DNA of 64,000 bases from Pseudomonadota bacterium (GTDB taxonomy: Bacteria > Pseudomonadota > Alphaproteobacteria > Sphingomonadales > Sphingomonadaceae): positions 2,382,367-2,446,366 of the forward strand of contig JBCBSU010000001.1 of the NCBI GenBank assembly GCA_039818985.1. The letters run 5' to 3'. This document shows positions 34,373 through 42,851 of this stretch, piece after piece (position 1 is the first letter of the stretch; each line of letters begins with the position of its first letter). The notes beneath the pieces were generated by a model that was not told the DNA's origin, did not search any database, and saw only the letters and a program-made list of their open reading frames with translations. A program made the position numbers and the translations under genes.

Positions 34373-35089
34373 TCAACCGCCCAGCATCTCCTCAACCCAT
34401 AAGGGCACCAGCACGCCCGCTGGACCGCGACGGCTTTCGTCGAACAGATGCGAGCCTTCCGACTCTTCGAGATTAAGCTCGAGCGTCCTGGCTCCATAAG
34501 CGCGCGCCATCTGGACAAAACCGGCAGCAGGATAAACCGCGCCCGATGTGCCGATGGAGACAAACAGATCGGCACGGGCCAGCGCGCCTTCTATCGTCTC
34601 CATATGATAGGGCATCTCGCCAAACCAGACGATATCCGGGCGCAGCGCGGGCGCGCCGCAAGCCGGACAGGCCGGCTGGTCGATCAGCGGCCCCGCCCAC
34701 GCGCTGCGCGCATCGCAGGCAAGGCACCAGGCACTTTTCAGCAACCCGTGCATATGCAGCAACCGCCCGCCCCCGGCCGGATCGACGCCGCCGCGCTCGT
34801 GCAGGTCATCGACATTCTGCGTCACCAGCAGCAATTCACCCGACCATTCACGATCGAGCCGCGCCAGCGCCTGATGCGCCGCATTGGGTTCGACCGTGAC
34901 CAGCTTCGCGCGCCGTTCATCATAGAAGCGCTGCACCATGACGGGATTGCGGGCAAAGGCCTCGGGCGTCGCGACATCCTCGACCCGGTGCCCTTCCCAC
35001 AGACCATCGGGCCCGCGAAAGGTCGCCACACCGCTTTCGGCGCTGATCCCGGCACCGGTGAGGATCACGATATTGTTGATGGCACGCAT
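34373..35089 (-). CDS. cobB: NAD-dependent protein deacylase, sirtuin class III
   Basis: The 238-residue sirtuin has NAD-binding GAGISAESGVATFRGPDGLW, catalytic QNVDDLHERGG with HMHG, zinc cysteines CLAC and CPAC, and the class III element FYDERR, whose Tyr-x-x-Arg pair favours succinyl- and malonyl-lysine. The ATG at 35089 has GGAG upstream. A longer reading would run into the REP-like repeat at 35099-35124, which is a good reason to reject it. It removes acyl groups from protein lysines. Confidence 0.95.
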   Translation of the reverse strand: MRAINNIVILTGAGISAESGVATFRGPDGLWEGHRVEDVATPEAFARNPVMVQRFYDERRAKLVTVEPNAAHQALARLDREWSGELLLVTQNVDDLHERGGVDPAGGGRLLHMHGLLKSAWCLACDARSAWAGPLIDQPACPACGAPALRPDIVWFGEMPYHMETIEGALARADLFVSIGTSGAVYPAAGFVQMARAYGARTLELNLEESEGSHLFDESRRGPAGVLVPLWVEEMLGG

Positions 35090-35098
35090 TCCATGCTC

Positions 35099-35124
35099 CG
35101 TTCGTCCTGAGCCTGTCGAAGGAC
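35099..35124 (+). repeat. REP-like repeat, left copy
   Basis: The 26-base unit begins CGTTCGTCCTGAGCCTGTCG. It matches the inverse of the copy at 35163-35188 with few differences and is of the TTCGACAAGCTCAGGACGAAC kind that recurs in many sphingomonad genomes (from memory). It lies between the divergent cobB and dapB starts. Confidence 0.8.
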
Positions 35125-35162
35125 TGTTCTCTTTTGACAAGCCTGGAAAAAAGCGCAAGGCA

Positions 35163-35188
35163 GGGCTTCGACAAGCTCAGCCCGAACG
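35163..35188 (-). repeat. REP-like repeat, right copy (inverted)
   Basis: The unit GGGCTTCGACAAGCTCAGCC plus CGAACG is the reverse complement, with four or so changes, of the left copy. The two arms, 38 bp apart, could fold the intervening transcript into a long hairpin just ahead of dapB. Confidence 0.8.
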
Positions 35189-35216
35189 GTTATGGGGCTG
35201 AGAAAAGGGCAAAGCT

Positions 35217-35972
35217 ATGACCAATATTCGTATCGGCATTATCGGCAGCAAGGGGCGGATGGGCGAGGCATTGAAGGTCGCCATTGCCGAAGCCGCTTAT
35301 GGCTATGCCGGCGGTGTCGATGCCGGTGATGGCAATGATACATTGGCGGCGCTGGCCGAGGCCTCTGACGTGCTGATCGATTTTTCCGCGCCACAAGCGC
35401 TCGAGGCCAGTCTCGATGCCGCGCGCGCCGCGGCGACGCCGATGGTGATCGGCACCACCGGACTGGAGGAGCGGCATCACTGGCTGATCGACAGCGCCAG
35501 CGAAGAGATTGCGGTGCTGCAAACCGGCAATACCTCGCTCGGCGTCACCCTGCTCGCCTGGCTGGTGCGCGAAGCAGCGGCACGGCTGGGCGAGGACTGG
35601 GATATCGAGATTGCCGAGATGCACCACCGCCACAAGGTTGACGCCCCCTCGGGCACCGCGCTGCTGCTCGGCGAAGCGGCGGCAGACGGACGCGGAGCGG
35701 ACCTCGCCGATATCAGCGACCGCGGCCGGGCCAGAGGTTTTGGGGGCATCACCCGCGCACGCAAGCCGGGCGATATCGGCCTTGTCTCGCTGCGCGGCGG
35801 CTCGGTCGCGGGCGAGCATCAGGTCCTGTTCGCCACCGAGCATGAGCGGCTGGAACTCACCCACCGCGCCGAAAACCGCGCGCTGTTTGCGCGCGGTGCG
35901 TTAAGGGCGGCAGAATGGCTGATGGAACGGCCAGCAGGGCGCTATGCGATGACGGATGTGCTGGGGTTGTGA
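35217..35972 (+). CDS. dapB: 4-hydroxy-tetrahydrodipicolinate reductase
   Basis: This 251-residue enzyme works in the diaminopimelate/lysine pathway. The Rossmann site is IRIGIIGSKGRMGEALKVA, the hinge is GTTGLEE and GNTSLGVTLL, and the active-site signature is EMHHRHKVDAPSGTAL. Length is standard. DAP feeds peptidoglycan. It is divergent from cobB and convergent with the repeat-rich TPR gene, 12 bp apart. Confidence 0.97.
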   Translation: MTNIRIGIIGSKGRMGEALKVAIAEAAYGYAGGVDAGDGNDTLAALAEASDVLIDFSAPQALEASLDAARAAATPMVIGTTGLEERHHWLIDSASEEIAVLQTGNTSLGVTLLAWLVREAAARLGEDWDIEIAEMHHRHKVDAPSGTALLLGEAAADGRGADLADISDRGRARGFGGITRARKPGDIGLVSLRGGSVAGEHQVLFATEHERLELTHRAENRALFARGALRAAEWLMERPAGRYAMTDVLGL

Positions 35973-35984
35973 TATGGGAGCAGC

Positions 35985-38186
35985 CTAGGCACAGCCAATA
36001 TCGACAAGCGCTTTCTGAAATTCCGGATCGTCGCGGATGGTGTCGAAATCTTTGTCTGCAGCGATATGTGCGCAACCGGGAAAATTAACACCATTTTCCT
36101 TGCTATGGCGCAGCCACTTGGCCGCCTCACGGGCGTCTTTTTGCATCCCGGCAATACAGGCAAGATTGTAACTCCCAACTCCTTGCACGATGTCATTCGC
36201 TTGCAAACATAGATTTCTCGCTTCGACCAACAAATCAGCGCGGTCATCACCTTTTTTTTGGTGCGCCTGGTAGATGAGAGCATTGCTCCAGTTGTTCAGC
36301 GCCTCGTACTTGTCCGGCTTGATCTTCAGCGCGGTGGCATATTTCGCATAAGCCTCGGTCCAGAGACGATCTGCCTCGTCACCCTCCTTAAGCCTAGCGT
36401 GCGCAGCAAGGGAAGCACCCCAATTGTTAAGAGCTTCATGAAGATCTGGCTTGATCTTCAGCACAGCAGCATATTTTGCACAGGCTTCCTCCCAGAGACG
36501 ATCCGCTTCTTCACCCTCTTTGACCTGAGCCTGAGCAGCGAGCGTAGATCCCCAGTTGAATAGCACTTCGGGCTTGTCCGGCTTGATCTTCAGCGCGGTG
36601 GCATATCTCTCACAGGCTTCGACACGAAGACTTTCCGCCTCGTCACCGTCCTTCACACGCGCTTGGGCAGAAAGGGCAAGAGCCCAGTTAAGCCACGCCT
36701 CATGCTTATCTGGTTCGATCTGCAATGCAGCAGTATATTTTTTATACGCCTCGTCCCAAAAGCGATCTGCTTCATCAGCATTCTTCACAGGCGCCTGGGT
36801 AGCAAATGCAAGGCCCCAGTTATTCAGTGCTTTGTGAAGGTCCGGCTTGATCTCTAGAGCATTAGCATATTTTGTACGCGCTTCTTCCCACAGATGATCA
36901 GCCTCTTCACCCTCCTTGGTCCTTGCTTTAGCAGCAAGCGCAAGGCCCCAGTTATTTAGTGCCTCGTGAAGGTCCGGTTTGATCTCAAGGGAAGTGGCAT
37001 ATTTGGCATAGGCTTCGGCCCAGAGACTATCAGCTTCATCGTCCTTAGCCCGCGCCTGTGCATCAAGCGCGGTGCCCCAATTGAACAGCGTTTCATGCTT
37101 ATTCGGTTTGATCTTTAACGCAGCAGCATATTTCCCATAGGCATCAGTCCAGAGGCGATCAGCTTCATTACCCGCTTTGGCCCTCTTTGCCTGCTCAGAA
37201 AGCGTGTTACCCCAGTTATTTAACGCTTCACTATTGTCGGGTGTAATCTCCAGTGCAGTGACATATTTCTTACAGGCTTCATCCAGAAGGCGGTCAGCTT
37301 CACCGCGGTCCTTGATCCGTGCTTGGGCAGTAAGCGCGTACCCCCAGTTGTTCAGCGCTGCTGATCGATAAGCGGTCGATGCATTAGGACATTGTTCGAG
37401 AAACTGCTGATAATAGGCGGCAGCCTGGTCGTGGTTTTCAAGCTTGCTGCTAGCATAAGCTTTGGCAAAAAGAGCGGAAGTTCGATCATCCAGATTTTTA
37501 TGGTGCAGGAAGGCCATACCCTGCGCGAGCCGCAAATATTCGTTCCAATCGCCGTTCTTTTCCGCCAGATCATATAGCATGAGCCGGAAATCATCAGCGG
37601 ACCATTGTGCTTCGGGCTTATCCTTCAACAACGTAATCGCGTCTGTCAGTTCCTGTTTTTCTTCCTCGCTGTCCTCTTCATCAGCACCGGTGCCGGGCGG
37701 CGCATCAATTTTTGCCTGAAGCTCAGCACTCAACTGAATAACTTGCTGATGCGTATCTTCAATCTCACCAAGCAGTTTGCGCGCTTTTTCACCAAACTCC
37801 AGAACCTGCAATCGTGCAGCCTTGGCGGCCTCCTCACCTGCAGTCTCGGCAGCAATTTGCGCCTGCTCAGCGGACCTATCTGCTGCCTTGTATGTAAAGA
37901 ATCCTGCGACGATAGCGATCACGGCAATCACCAACCCGTAGAGGCCAATCCATTTTTCCAACCGGCTGTTGGCGGCTTCTTTGAGTTCCCCCTTCGCGGT
38001 TTCTATCGCCGCCTTGAGTTGCTGCTCGCGACGCTTTTCCTCGGACTCGCGGAGCTTTTCCTGCAACTCCGTGATCTGCTGTTCGCTGTTTGCGGTCTGC
38101 TCATTCTGCGGCTGCGCAGCGGCAGGCACCGCCATGACAAGCACGACTGCCAGTATCGCCATCACCAGGCCATAAGCAAAACGCAT
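35985..38186 (-). CDS. Exported or membrane-anchored TPR protein with nine long tandem repeats
   Basis: The protein has 733 residues from the ATG at 38186 (a TTG six codons earlier is less likely). A signal sequence (LVMAILAVVLVMAVPAAAQ) is followed by a charged coiled coil, a second hydrophobic helix (LYGLVIAVIAIVAGFFTY) and more coiled coil. Nine tandem TPR-like units of 43-45 residues come next; the consensus is built around EALNNWGLALAAQAR, EADRLW-EAY-KYA and ALKIKPDLH. The C-terminus is non-repetitive with several cysteines. The gene is visibly more AT-rich than its neighbours. Probably a periplasmic scaffold; function unknown. Confidence 0.85.
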   Translation of the reverse strand: MRFAYGLVMAILAVVLVMAVPAAAQPQNEQTANSEQQITELQEKLRESEEKRREQQLKAAIETAKGELKEAANSRLEKWIGLYGLVIAVIAIVAGFFTYKAADRSAEQAQIAAETAGEEAAKAARLQVLEFGEKARKLLGEIEDTHQQVIQLSAELQAKIDAPPGTGADEEDSEEEKQELTDAITLLKDKPEAQWSADDFRLMLYDLAEKNGDWNEYLRLAQGMAFLHHKNLDDRTSALFAKAYASSKLENHDQAAAYYQQFLEQCPNASTAYRSAALNNWGYALTAQARIKDRGEADRLLDEACKKYVTALEITPDNSEALNNWGNTLSEQAKRAKAGNEADRLWTDAYGKYAAALKIKPNKHETLFNWGTALDAQARAKDDEADSLWAEAYAKYATSLEIKPDLHEALNNWGLALAAKARTKEGEEADHLWEEARTKYANALEIKPDLHKALNNWGLAFATQAPVKNADEADRFWDEAYKKYTAALQIEPDKHEAWLNWALALSAQARVKDGDEAESLRVEACERYATALKIKPDKPEVLFNWGSTLAAQAQVKEGEEADRLWEEACAKYAAVLKIKPDLHEALNNWGASLAAHARLKEGDEADRLWTEAYAKYATALKIKPDKYEALNNWSNALIYQAHQKKGDDRADLLVEARNLCLQANDIVQGVGSYNLACIAGMQKDAREAAKWLRHSKENGVNFPGCAHIAADKDFDTIRDDPEFQKALVDIGCA

Positions 38187-38248
38187 GAAATTTGCCCCGC
38201 GCAAAAAGAGAATTGCCTAAATACCGTATCGCTGCAAAAGTCGATAGT

Positions 38249-38896
38249 ATGAAAAAATCCGATATCTTCGAGTTTTACCGGCGCCTTGCCGAGGGTAATC
38301 CCGAGCCCGAGACCGAACTTAATTTTGGCAATGATTATCAGCTGCTGGTGGCGGTGACGCTGTCGGCGCAGTCGACCGATGTCGGGGTCAACAAGGCGAC
38401 GAAAGCGCTGTTCGAGCAGGTGACGACGCCCGAGCAGATGGTGGCGCTGGGGCTGGACGGGCTGAAACAGCATATCAAGACCATTGGCCTGTATAACAAC
38501 AAGGCAAAGAACGTCATCGCGCTGTCCGAGGCGCTGATCCGCGATCATGGCGGCCAGGTGCCCGATGATCGCGAGGCGCTGGTGGCACTGCCGGGCGTCG
38601 GGCGCAAGACCGCCAATGTGGTGATGAACTGTGCCTTTGGTGCCGAGACCTTCGCCGTCGACACCCATATTTTTCGCGTCGGCAATCGCACCGGGCTGGC
38701 GCCGGGCAAGACGGTGCTGGCGGTCGAGAAGAAGCTCGACAAGGGCACGCCCAAGCCCTTCCGCGTCGGCGCGCATCACTGGCTGATCCTGCATGGCCGC
38801 TATATCTGCAAGGCGCGGACGCCCGAATGCTGGCGCTGCCCGGTCGATGATTTGTGCCGCTTCAAAAAGAAGACACCCGACCCCAAAGCGGCTTGA
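38249..38896 (+). CDS. nth: Endonuclease III
   Basis: This 215-residue DNA glycosylase/AP lyase removes oxidised pyrimidines. The helix-hairpin-helix with catalytic Lys is ALPGVGRKTANVVMNCAFG, the catalytic Asp lies in VDTHIFRVGNRTGLAPG, and the [4Fe-4S] cluster motif is C-x6-C-x2-C-x5-C (CKARTPECWRCPVDDLC). I chose the ATG at 38249, which begins MKKSDIFEFYRRL as in the family. It is divergent from the TPR gene, 62 bp between starts. Confidence 0.96.
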   Translation: MKKSDIFEFYRRLAEGNPEPETELNFGNDYQLLVAVTLSAQSTDVGVNKATKALFEQVTTPEQMVALGLDGLKQHIKTIGLYNNKAKNVIALSEALIRDHGGQVPDDREALVALPGVGRKTANVVMNCAFGAETFAVDTHIFRVGNRTGLAPGKTVLAVEKKLDKGTPKPFRVGAHHWLILHGRYICKARTPECWRCPVDDLCRFKKKTPDPKAA

Positions 38897-38903
38897 AACG
38901 CCC

Positions 38904-38926
38904 GCTGGACCGACAAGCAGTCCAGC
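38904..38926 (+). terminator. Stem-loop after nth, possible terminator
   Basis: GCTGGAC (38904-38910) pairs with GTCCAGC (38920-38926) around a 9-base loop, 8 bp after the nth stop. There is no T-run, so intrinsic termination is doubtful. Confidence 0.35.
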
Positions 38927-39024
38927 CATCATGACATAGATTTCATCTATGGTTCAGCACGACTCCTAAAGACTGCATCATTCACGCTTATCTGCTATAA
39001 GGACAATCAACCGGGAGACGGAAT

Positions 39025-39462
39025 ATGGTATCTCGTTCGCATGCATTTCCGGCAATGTTGCTGGCAGCAACCGCATCCATGGCTCTGACCGGCTGCGCCA
39101 ATGGCGGCGACAGCAACAGCGCCCGGGCACAGAGCAAGGCACCCGCGGCCACACCGATCGGCAACCCGCGCACCTGCATCCCGATCCAGCGCATCAAGCG
39201 CACCGTGGTGCATGATGACTATACCATCGATTTCGTGCTCAATGGCGGCAAGACCTATCGCAACACGCTGAGCGCGCGCTGTGGCGGTCTGGAATATGAA
39301 AAGGCGTTTACCTACAGCACTTCGCTGACCCAGCTGTGCCGCGCCGATATCATCACCGTCATCGCCAATTTCGGCCCCGGCATCCAGCCGCGCGGCAGTT
39401 GCGGGCTGAACGACTTTCAGCAGATCGAACCGATAGAAGAGGAGAAGGATGAAGACAGCTAG
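39025..39462 (+). CDS. Four-cysteine secreted paralogue 1 (lipoprotein)
   Basis: The 145-residue product has a lipoprotein signal (ATASMALTGCAN). Its mature part has four cysteines in a pattern shared with the next two genes: RTCIPIQRIKR, YTIDFVLNGG, ARCGGLEYEK, LTQLCRADIITV and a final Cys. The tail is acidic. Function is unknown. It overlaps the next gene by 14 bp, so the group is translationally coupled. It is 128 bp after nth and probably starts the operon. Confidence 0.8.
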   Translation: MVSRSHAFPAMLLAATASMALTGCANGGDSNSARAQSKAPAATPIGNPRTCIPIQRIKRTVVHDDYTIDFVLNGGKTYRNTLSARCGGLEYEKAFTYSTSLTQLCRADIITVIANFGPGIQPRGSCGLNDFQQIEPIEEEKDEDS

Positions 39463-39925
39463 ACAAATCATCTCCGCTGCGGTGCTGGTATTTGGCGGCA
39501 TCGGCACCATTGCCCAGGCCATGCCCGAAAATGGCGACGCTATCGCCATACAGGGTGAGGCCGCGTCGACAGAGACGAATGCGGACAACACGCACAGCGA
39601 TGGCATCGTCGTTACCGGTGATACACGCTGGGGCGCGAGGGATATTGCCCGGGGCTGTCTGTGGCTGCGCCATATCCGTCGTCACGAAGTCACCGATGAT
39701 GGCCAACTCGACTTCATCTACAAGCGCAACCAGCCGGTGCGCACCCATTTCACCAGACATTGCGAAGGCCTGACCAAGCGCAGCATAGTTGCCTATGGCA
39801 TCGGACCGCGGCGCCTGTGTGTCGGCAATGTTGTCGGCGTCGGCACCCGCTTCTTCTCGACCGATCTTTGCCAGATCAGCGGCTTCAGCTTTGCCGAAGA
39901 TCTCGAACCAGAGGATGAAGGATGA
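39449..39925 (+). CDS. Four-cysteine secreted paralogue 2
   Basis: This 158-residue protein has a signal peptide (SAAVLVFGGIGTIAQA) and no lipobox, a polar acidic linker and the shared domain: GCLWLRHIRRHEV, GQLDFIYKRN, RHCEGLTKRS, RRLCVGNVVGV and DLCQISGFSF. The four cysteines align with those of its neighbours. It starts inside gene 1 (14-bp overlap) and ends with a 4-bp ATGA overlap with gene 3. The family is not recognised with certainty. Confidence 0.8.
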   Translation: MKTARQIISAAVLVFGGIGTIAQAMPENGDAIAIQGEAASTETNADNTHSDGIVVTGDTRWGARDIARGCLWLRHIRRHEVTDDGQLDFIYKRNQPVRTHFTRHCEGLTKRSIVAYGIGPRRLCVGNVVGVGTRFFSTDLCQISGFSFAEDLEPEDEG

Positions 39926-40335
39926 AACACCCGCTGACTTTTGCTGTTGTCGCAATCTCGATGTTCGGTGCCGCCGGTCTCGCACTGGCCGCGCCCATGG
40001 ACCAGGATTCGGGCGAGGATGACGAGACGGATAGCCCGGCAGAAACGGCAGATGCGCCCGATCCCGATATGCTGTGTCTGTGGGTGCGACAGATCCGCGA
40101 TCACCGTGTGCCCGAACCGGGGCAGCTGGAGTTTCGCATCAAGGCCAACAGTTTCGTCAAGGTGCATTTCCAGCAGGAATGCGGTTCGCTGACCCGGCGC
40201 AGCCTGCTCTCCTATCGTTCGGTCGGCAGCCAGCTGTGCCGCAATGACCGCATCGCGGTGCTGCGCTCGCTCGGCACCTCATCGGTGCTTGACGACCAAT
40301 GCTTTGTCGCCGGTTTCAGTGCGGTAGAGAAATAG
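39922..40335 (+). CDS. Four-cysteine secreted paralogue 3
   Basis: The 137-residue product carries a signal peptide (ISMFGAAGLALA), a short acidic linker and the same domain: MLCLWVRQIRDHRV, GQLEFRIKAN, QECGSLTRRS, SQLCRNDRIAV and DQCFVAGFS. The even cysteine number and export suggest two disulfides. It is 8 bp upstream of the L,D-transpeptidase gene, so the operon ends in a peptidoglycan enzyme. Confidence 0.8.
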   Translation: MKHPLTFAVVAISMFGAAGLALAAPMDQDSGEDDETDSPAETADAPDPDMLCLWVRQIRDHRVPEPGQLEFRIKANSFVKVHFQQECGSLTRRSLLSYRSVGSQLCRNDRIAVLRSLGTSSVLDDQCFVAGFSAVEK

Positions 40336-40343
40336 CCGCGGCT

Positions 40344-40865
40344 ATGCGGCTATGGGTGCTGGCGGCCGCCCTGCTCATGGCGGGATGCGAAACGGCATCC
40401 GAACCCGCAGATTCATTCGGCGGTGCTGCCGCGATTGCACAGGGGTTGCAGGCGGATAGAATTCTGATCGACAAAAGCGAACGCACGCTTTTGCTGTACA
40501 GCGACGGTGTTGTGATCGCGCGCTATGGCAATATCCGTTTCGGCGCATCGCCAAAAGGGCATAAACGCTTTGAAGGCGATGAACGCACCCCCGAGGGTCG
40601 CTACACCATCGACCGGCGCAACCCGGACAGCATTGCCCACCTTTCGCTCGGCATTTCCTATCCCAATGCCAAAGACCGCGCCTATGCCGAAGAACACGGA
40701 AAATCACCGGGCGGCAACATCTTTATCCATGGCCAGATGAACGGCTGGAAAGGCCCGGCCCTGCCATATGACTGGACCGATGGCTGTGTTGCGGTGAGCA
40801 ATAGCGAAATGGATGAACTGTGGCAGCTGGTGCCAATGGGTACGGATGTTGAGATACGCCCGTAA
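40344..40865 (+). CDS. L,D-transpeptidase (YkuD/ErfK family) lipoprotein
   Basis: The product is 173 residues with a lipobox signal (LAAALLMAGCE). The YkuD domain has LIDKSERTLLLYSDG, SPKGHKRFEGDERTPEG, the conserved IFIHGQMNG and the catalytic WTDGCVAVSN. It would form 3-3 cross-links or attach proteins to peptidoglycan in the periplasm. I chose the ATG at 40344; an earlier in-frame start overlaps gene 3 and breaks the signal. It is last in the operon and convergent with the GNAT gene. Confidence 0.9.
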   Translation: MRLWVLAAALLMAGCETASEPADSFGGAAAIAQGLQADRILIDKSERTLLLYSDGVVIARYGNIRFGASPKGHKRFEGDERTPEGRYTIDRRNPDSIAHLSLGISYPNAKDRAYAEEHGKSPGGNIFIHGQMNGWKGPALPYDWTDGCVAVSNSEMDELWQLVPMGTDVEIRP

Positions 40866-40867
40866 TT

Positions 40868-41485
40868 TCACACTGGCTGTCGCGGCGCGCGCCACATCGC
40901 TTCCAATGGCGGACCGCCCTCGCCACAGGCAAAAATCTCGCGCCGCTCAAAACCATGGGCGGCGTAAAAGCCGTGATTGGCCGGGTTGGAGTTTTCCAGA
41001 TAGCAGGCCATGCCTTCACGGTCACACGCCGCCAGCACCGGGGCCAGCAGTGCTTTGCCCAGTCCCTTGCCCCGCGCCGCCTTTCGGGCGGCGATGGTGA
41101 ACAGATAAAGATGCGGCTCATGCGGGTGATGCCGGTCCATGATCTCACCGGCCGCCATGGCGCGGCGAAGTGCCCCCTTGCTGCCATGGCGCAACTGGCC
41201 GGCAGCGAGCAGCAGCATTACCCAAAAGGGTCCACCGCCCGGCGGCCCGGCGCGACAGTCCATCCACATCGTAGCACCGTCTTCTCCGGCAAGATGGCAG
41301 ATGCCACCGGGCGCATAGACATGCCGCGCCAGCACCCGGAACGCCGAGCGAATGGCGCGCGGATTGCCGAAAATCCAGCGGCTGACCGGGTCCTCGGCAA
41401 AGGCGTCAGCGGTGATATCGGCTAGCCGCCGCCATTCACCGGGGCGGGCCTGTGACAGCGAATCGGGAAGCGTGATATCGAGCAT
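40868..41485 (-). CDS. GNAT-family N-acetyltransferase
   Basis: The 205-residue protein has a C-terminal acetyl-CoA site, LFTIAARKAARGKGLGKALL (the R-x-x-G-x-G/A loop), followed by CYLENSNPANHGFYAAHGF, which is typical of GNAT enzymes. The substrate is unknown. The ATG at 41485 was chosen; a TTG upstream overlaps the symporter. Only 35 bp separate it from the upstream symporter gene on the same strand, and 2 bp from the convergent L,D-transpeptidase. Confidence 0.85.
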   Translation of the reverse strand: MLDITLPDSLSQARPGEWRRLADITADAFAEDPVSRWIFGNPRAIRSAFRVLARHVYAPGGICHLAGEDGATMWMDCRAGPPGGGPFWVMLLLAAGQLRHGSKGALRRAMAAGEIMDRHHPHEPHLYLFTIAARKAARGKGLGKALLAPVLAACDREGMACYLENSNPANHGFYAAHGFERREIFACGEGGPPLEAMWRAPRQPV

Positions 41486-41520
41486 GATGCAGCGATTATA
41501 GCGGCACCGGCGCGACCGAC

Positions 41521-42759
41521 TCAAACGTCATCGGCGCTGATCATTTCTTCGGTGTCGATCTCGCCGGTCATCGCCGCCACCGTGGTCGCCACTGCGGCAT
41601 CGCCCGAGACATTGGTGGTGGTGCGCATCATGTCCATGATCCGGTCGACACCGGCGACGAGACCGATAGTTTCCAACGGCACATTGACCGCGCCAAAGAC
41701 CAGCGACATCATGATCAGCCCGGCCCCGGGAATGCCCGCTGCGCCGACTGCACCGAGTGTGCCCAGTATCGATATCAGGAAATAGTCACCCCAGCTCAGA
41801 TCGACACCGAAAACCTGTGCCCCGAACAAAGTAGCGAGGCCGAGATACATGGCGGTGCCATTCATGTTGACCGTCGCGCCCAGCGACACGACAAAGCTCG
41901 ACACGCTGGTCGAGACGCCCAGATTGCGCTGGGTACAGCGCAGCGTTACCGGCAACGTGGCGTTGGACGATGCGGTCGAATAGCTGACGGCAATGGCATC
42001 GACGATGCCGCGGAAAAAATCCACCACCGGCAGTTTGGCGAGCAGCTTGATCATCAGCGAATACATGCCGAATATGATGATCAGGCAGCCGAGATAGTTG
42101 AGCCCGACCAGCTTGGCCAGCGCCAGCAGCGCATCGGTGCCGAGCGTCCCGGCAACCCAGGCCATCAGCGCGAAAACGCCGAATGGCGTCAGTTCCATCA
42201 CCACGATGGTCACTTTCTGCATGATCACCGCGCCGCTGTCGAAGATGCGCTGCACCGGTTCGCCCTCTTCTTTGGCCATCAATATACCGATGCCGACCAG
42301 AAGCGCGAAAACGATCAGCGGCAGCACATTGACATCGGCCATCACCTGTACCGGGCTTTCGGGTACGATGGAGAGGATCATGTCGGTAGCGCTGGTTTCC
42401 TTGGCCTCGGGTGTCTCACCTTTGGGGATGCCGCTGGTGTCGAGGCCGATGCCGGGCTTGATGAAAGTGCCGAGCGCGAGGCCGAGCCATACTGCAATCT
42501 GACCGGTGACCACGAACAGCAGCAGTGCCCGTCCACCGACGCTGCCCAGCTTGCGCAGATCGCCGATTGCAGCGACACCGGAGACCAGCGAGAAGAAGAT
42601 CAGCGGCACCACCAGCATCTTGATCGACTTGATGAAGAAATCGCCGATCCATTTCACCGCAACCGCATCGGGGCCCCAGAAAACACCTGCCCCGACGCCT
42701 AGTATCAGTGCAGCGATGACCCGCTGCCACAAAGGAATGGCGAACCAGAAACGCAGCAT
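41521..42759 (-). CDS. Dicarboxylate/amino acid:cation symporter (DAACS family)
   Basis: This 412-residue inner-membrane carrier matches the GltP/DctA family. Visible are the conserved serine-rich loop AVSYSTASSNATLPVTL, the motif VSLGATVNMNGTAMY, LGTLGAVGAAGIPGAG (re-entrant loop) and GLVAGVDRIMDMMRTTTNV. It couples Na+ or H+ to uptake of glutamate, aspartate or C4-dicarboxylates; which one is not decidable. AGGGG precedes the ATG at 42759. Confidence 0.94.
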   Translation of the reverse strand: MLRFWFAIPLWQRVIAALILGVGAGVFWGPDAVAVKWIGDFFIKSIKMLVVPLIFFSLVSGVAAIGDLRKLGSVGGRALLLFVVTGQIAVWLGLALGTFIKPGIGLDTSGIPKGETPEAKETSATDMILSIVPESPVQVMADVNVLPLIVFALLVGIGILMAKEEGEPVQRIFDSGAVIMQKVTIVVMELTPFGVFALMAWVAGTLGTDALLALAKLVGLNYLGCLIIIFGMYSLMIKLLAKLPVVDFFRGIVDAIAVSYSTASSNATLPVTLRCTQRNLGVSTSVSSFVVSLGATVNMNGTAMYLGLATLFGAQVFGVDLSWGDYFLISILGTLGAVGAAGIPGAGLIMMSLVFGAVNVPLETIGLVAGVDRIMDMMRTTTNVSGDAAVATTVAAMTGEIDTEEMISADDV

Positions 42760-42851
42760 GAAATCCCCTATATTTATTGCAGCAAAACCGCTTTGTAGCC
42801 GGATCGTGCAGCGCAGCAAGGGCTGTTACACAATTGCAACGGCGGCGCGGC

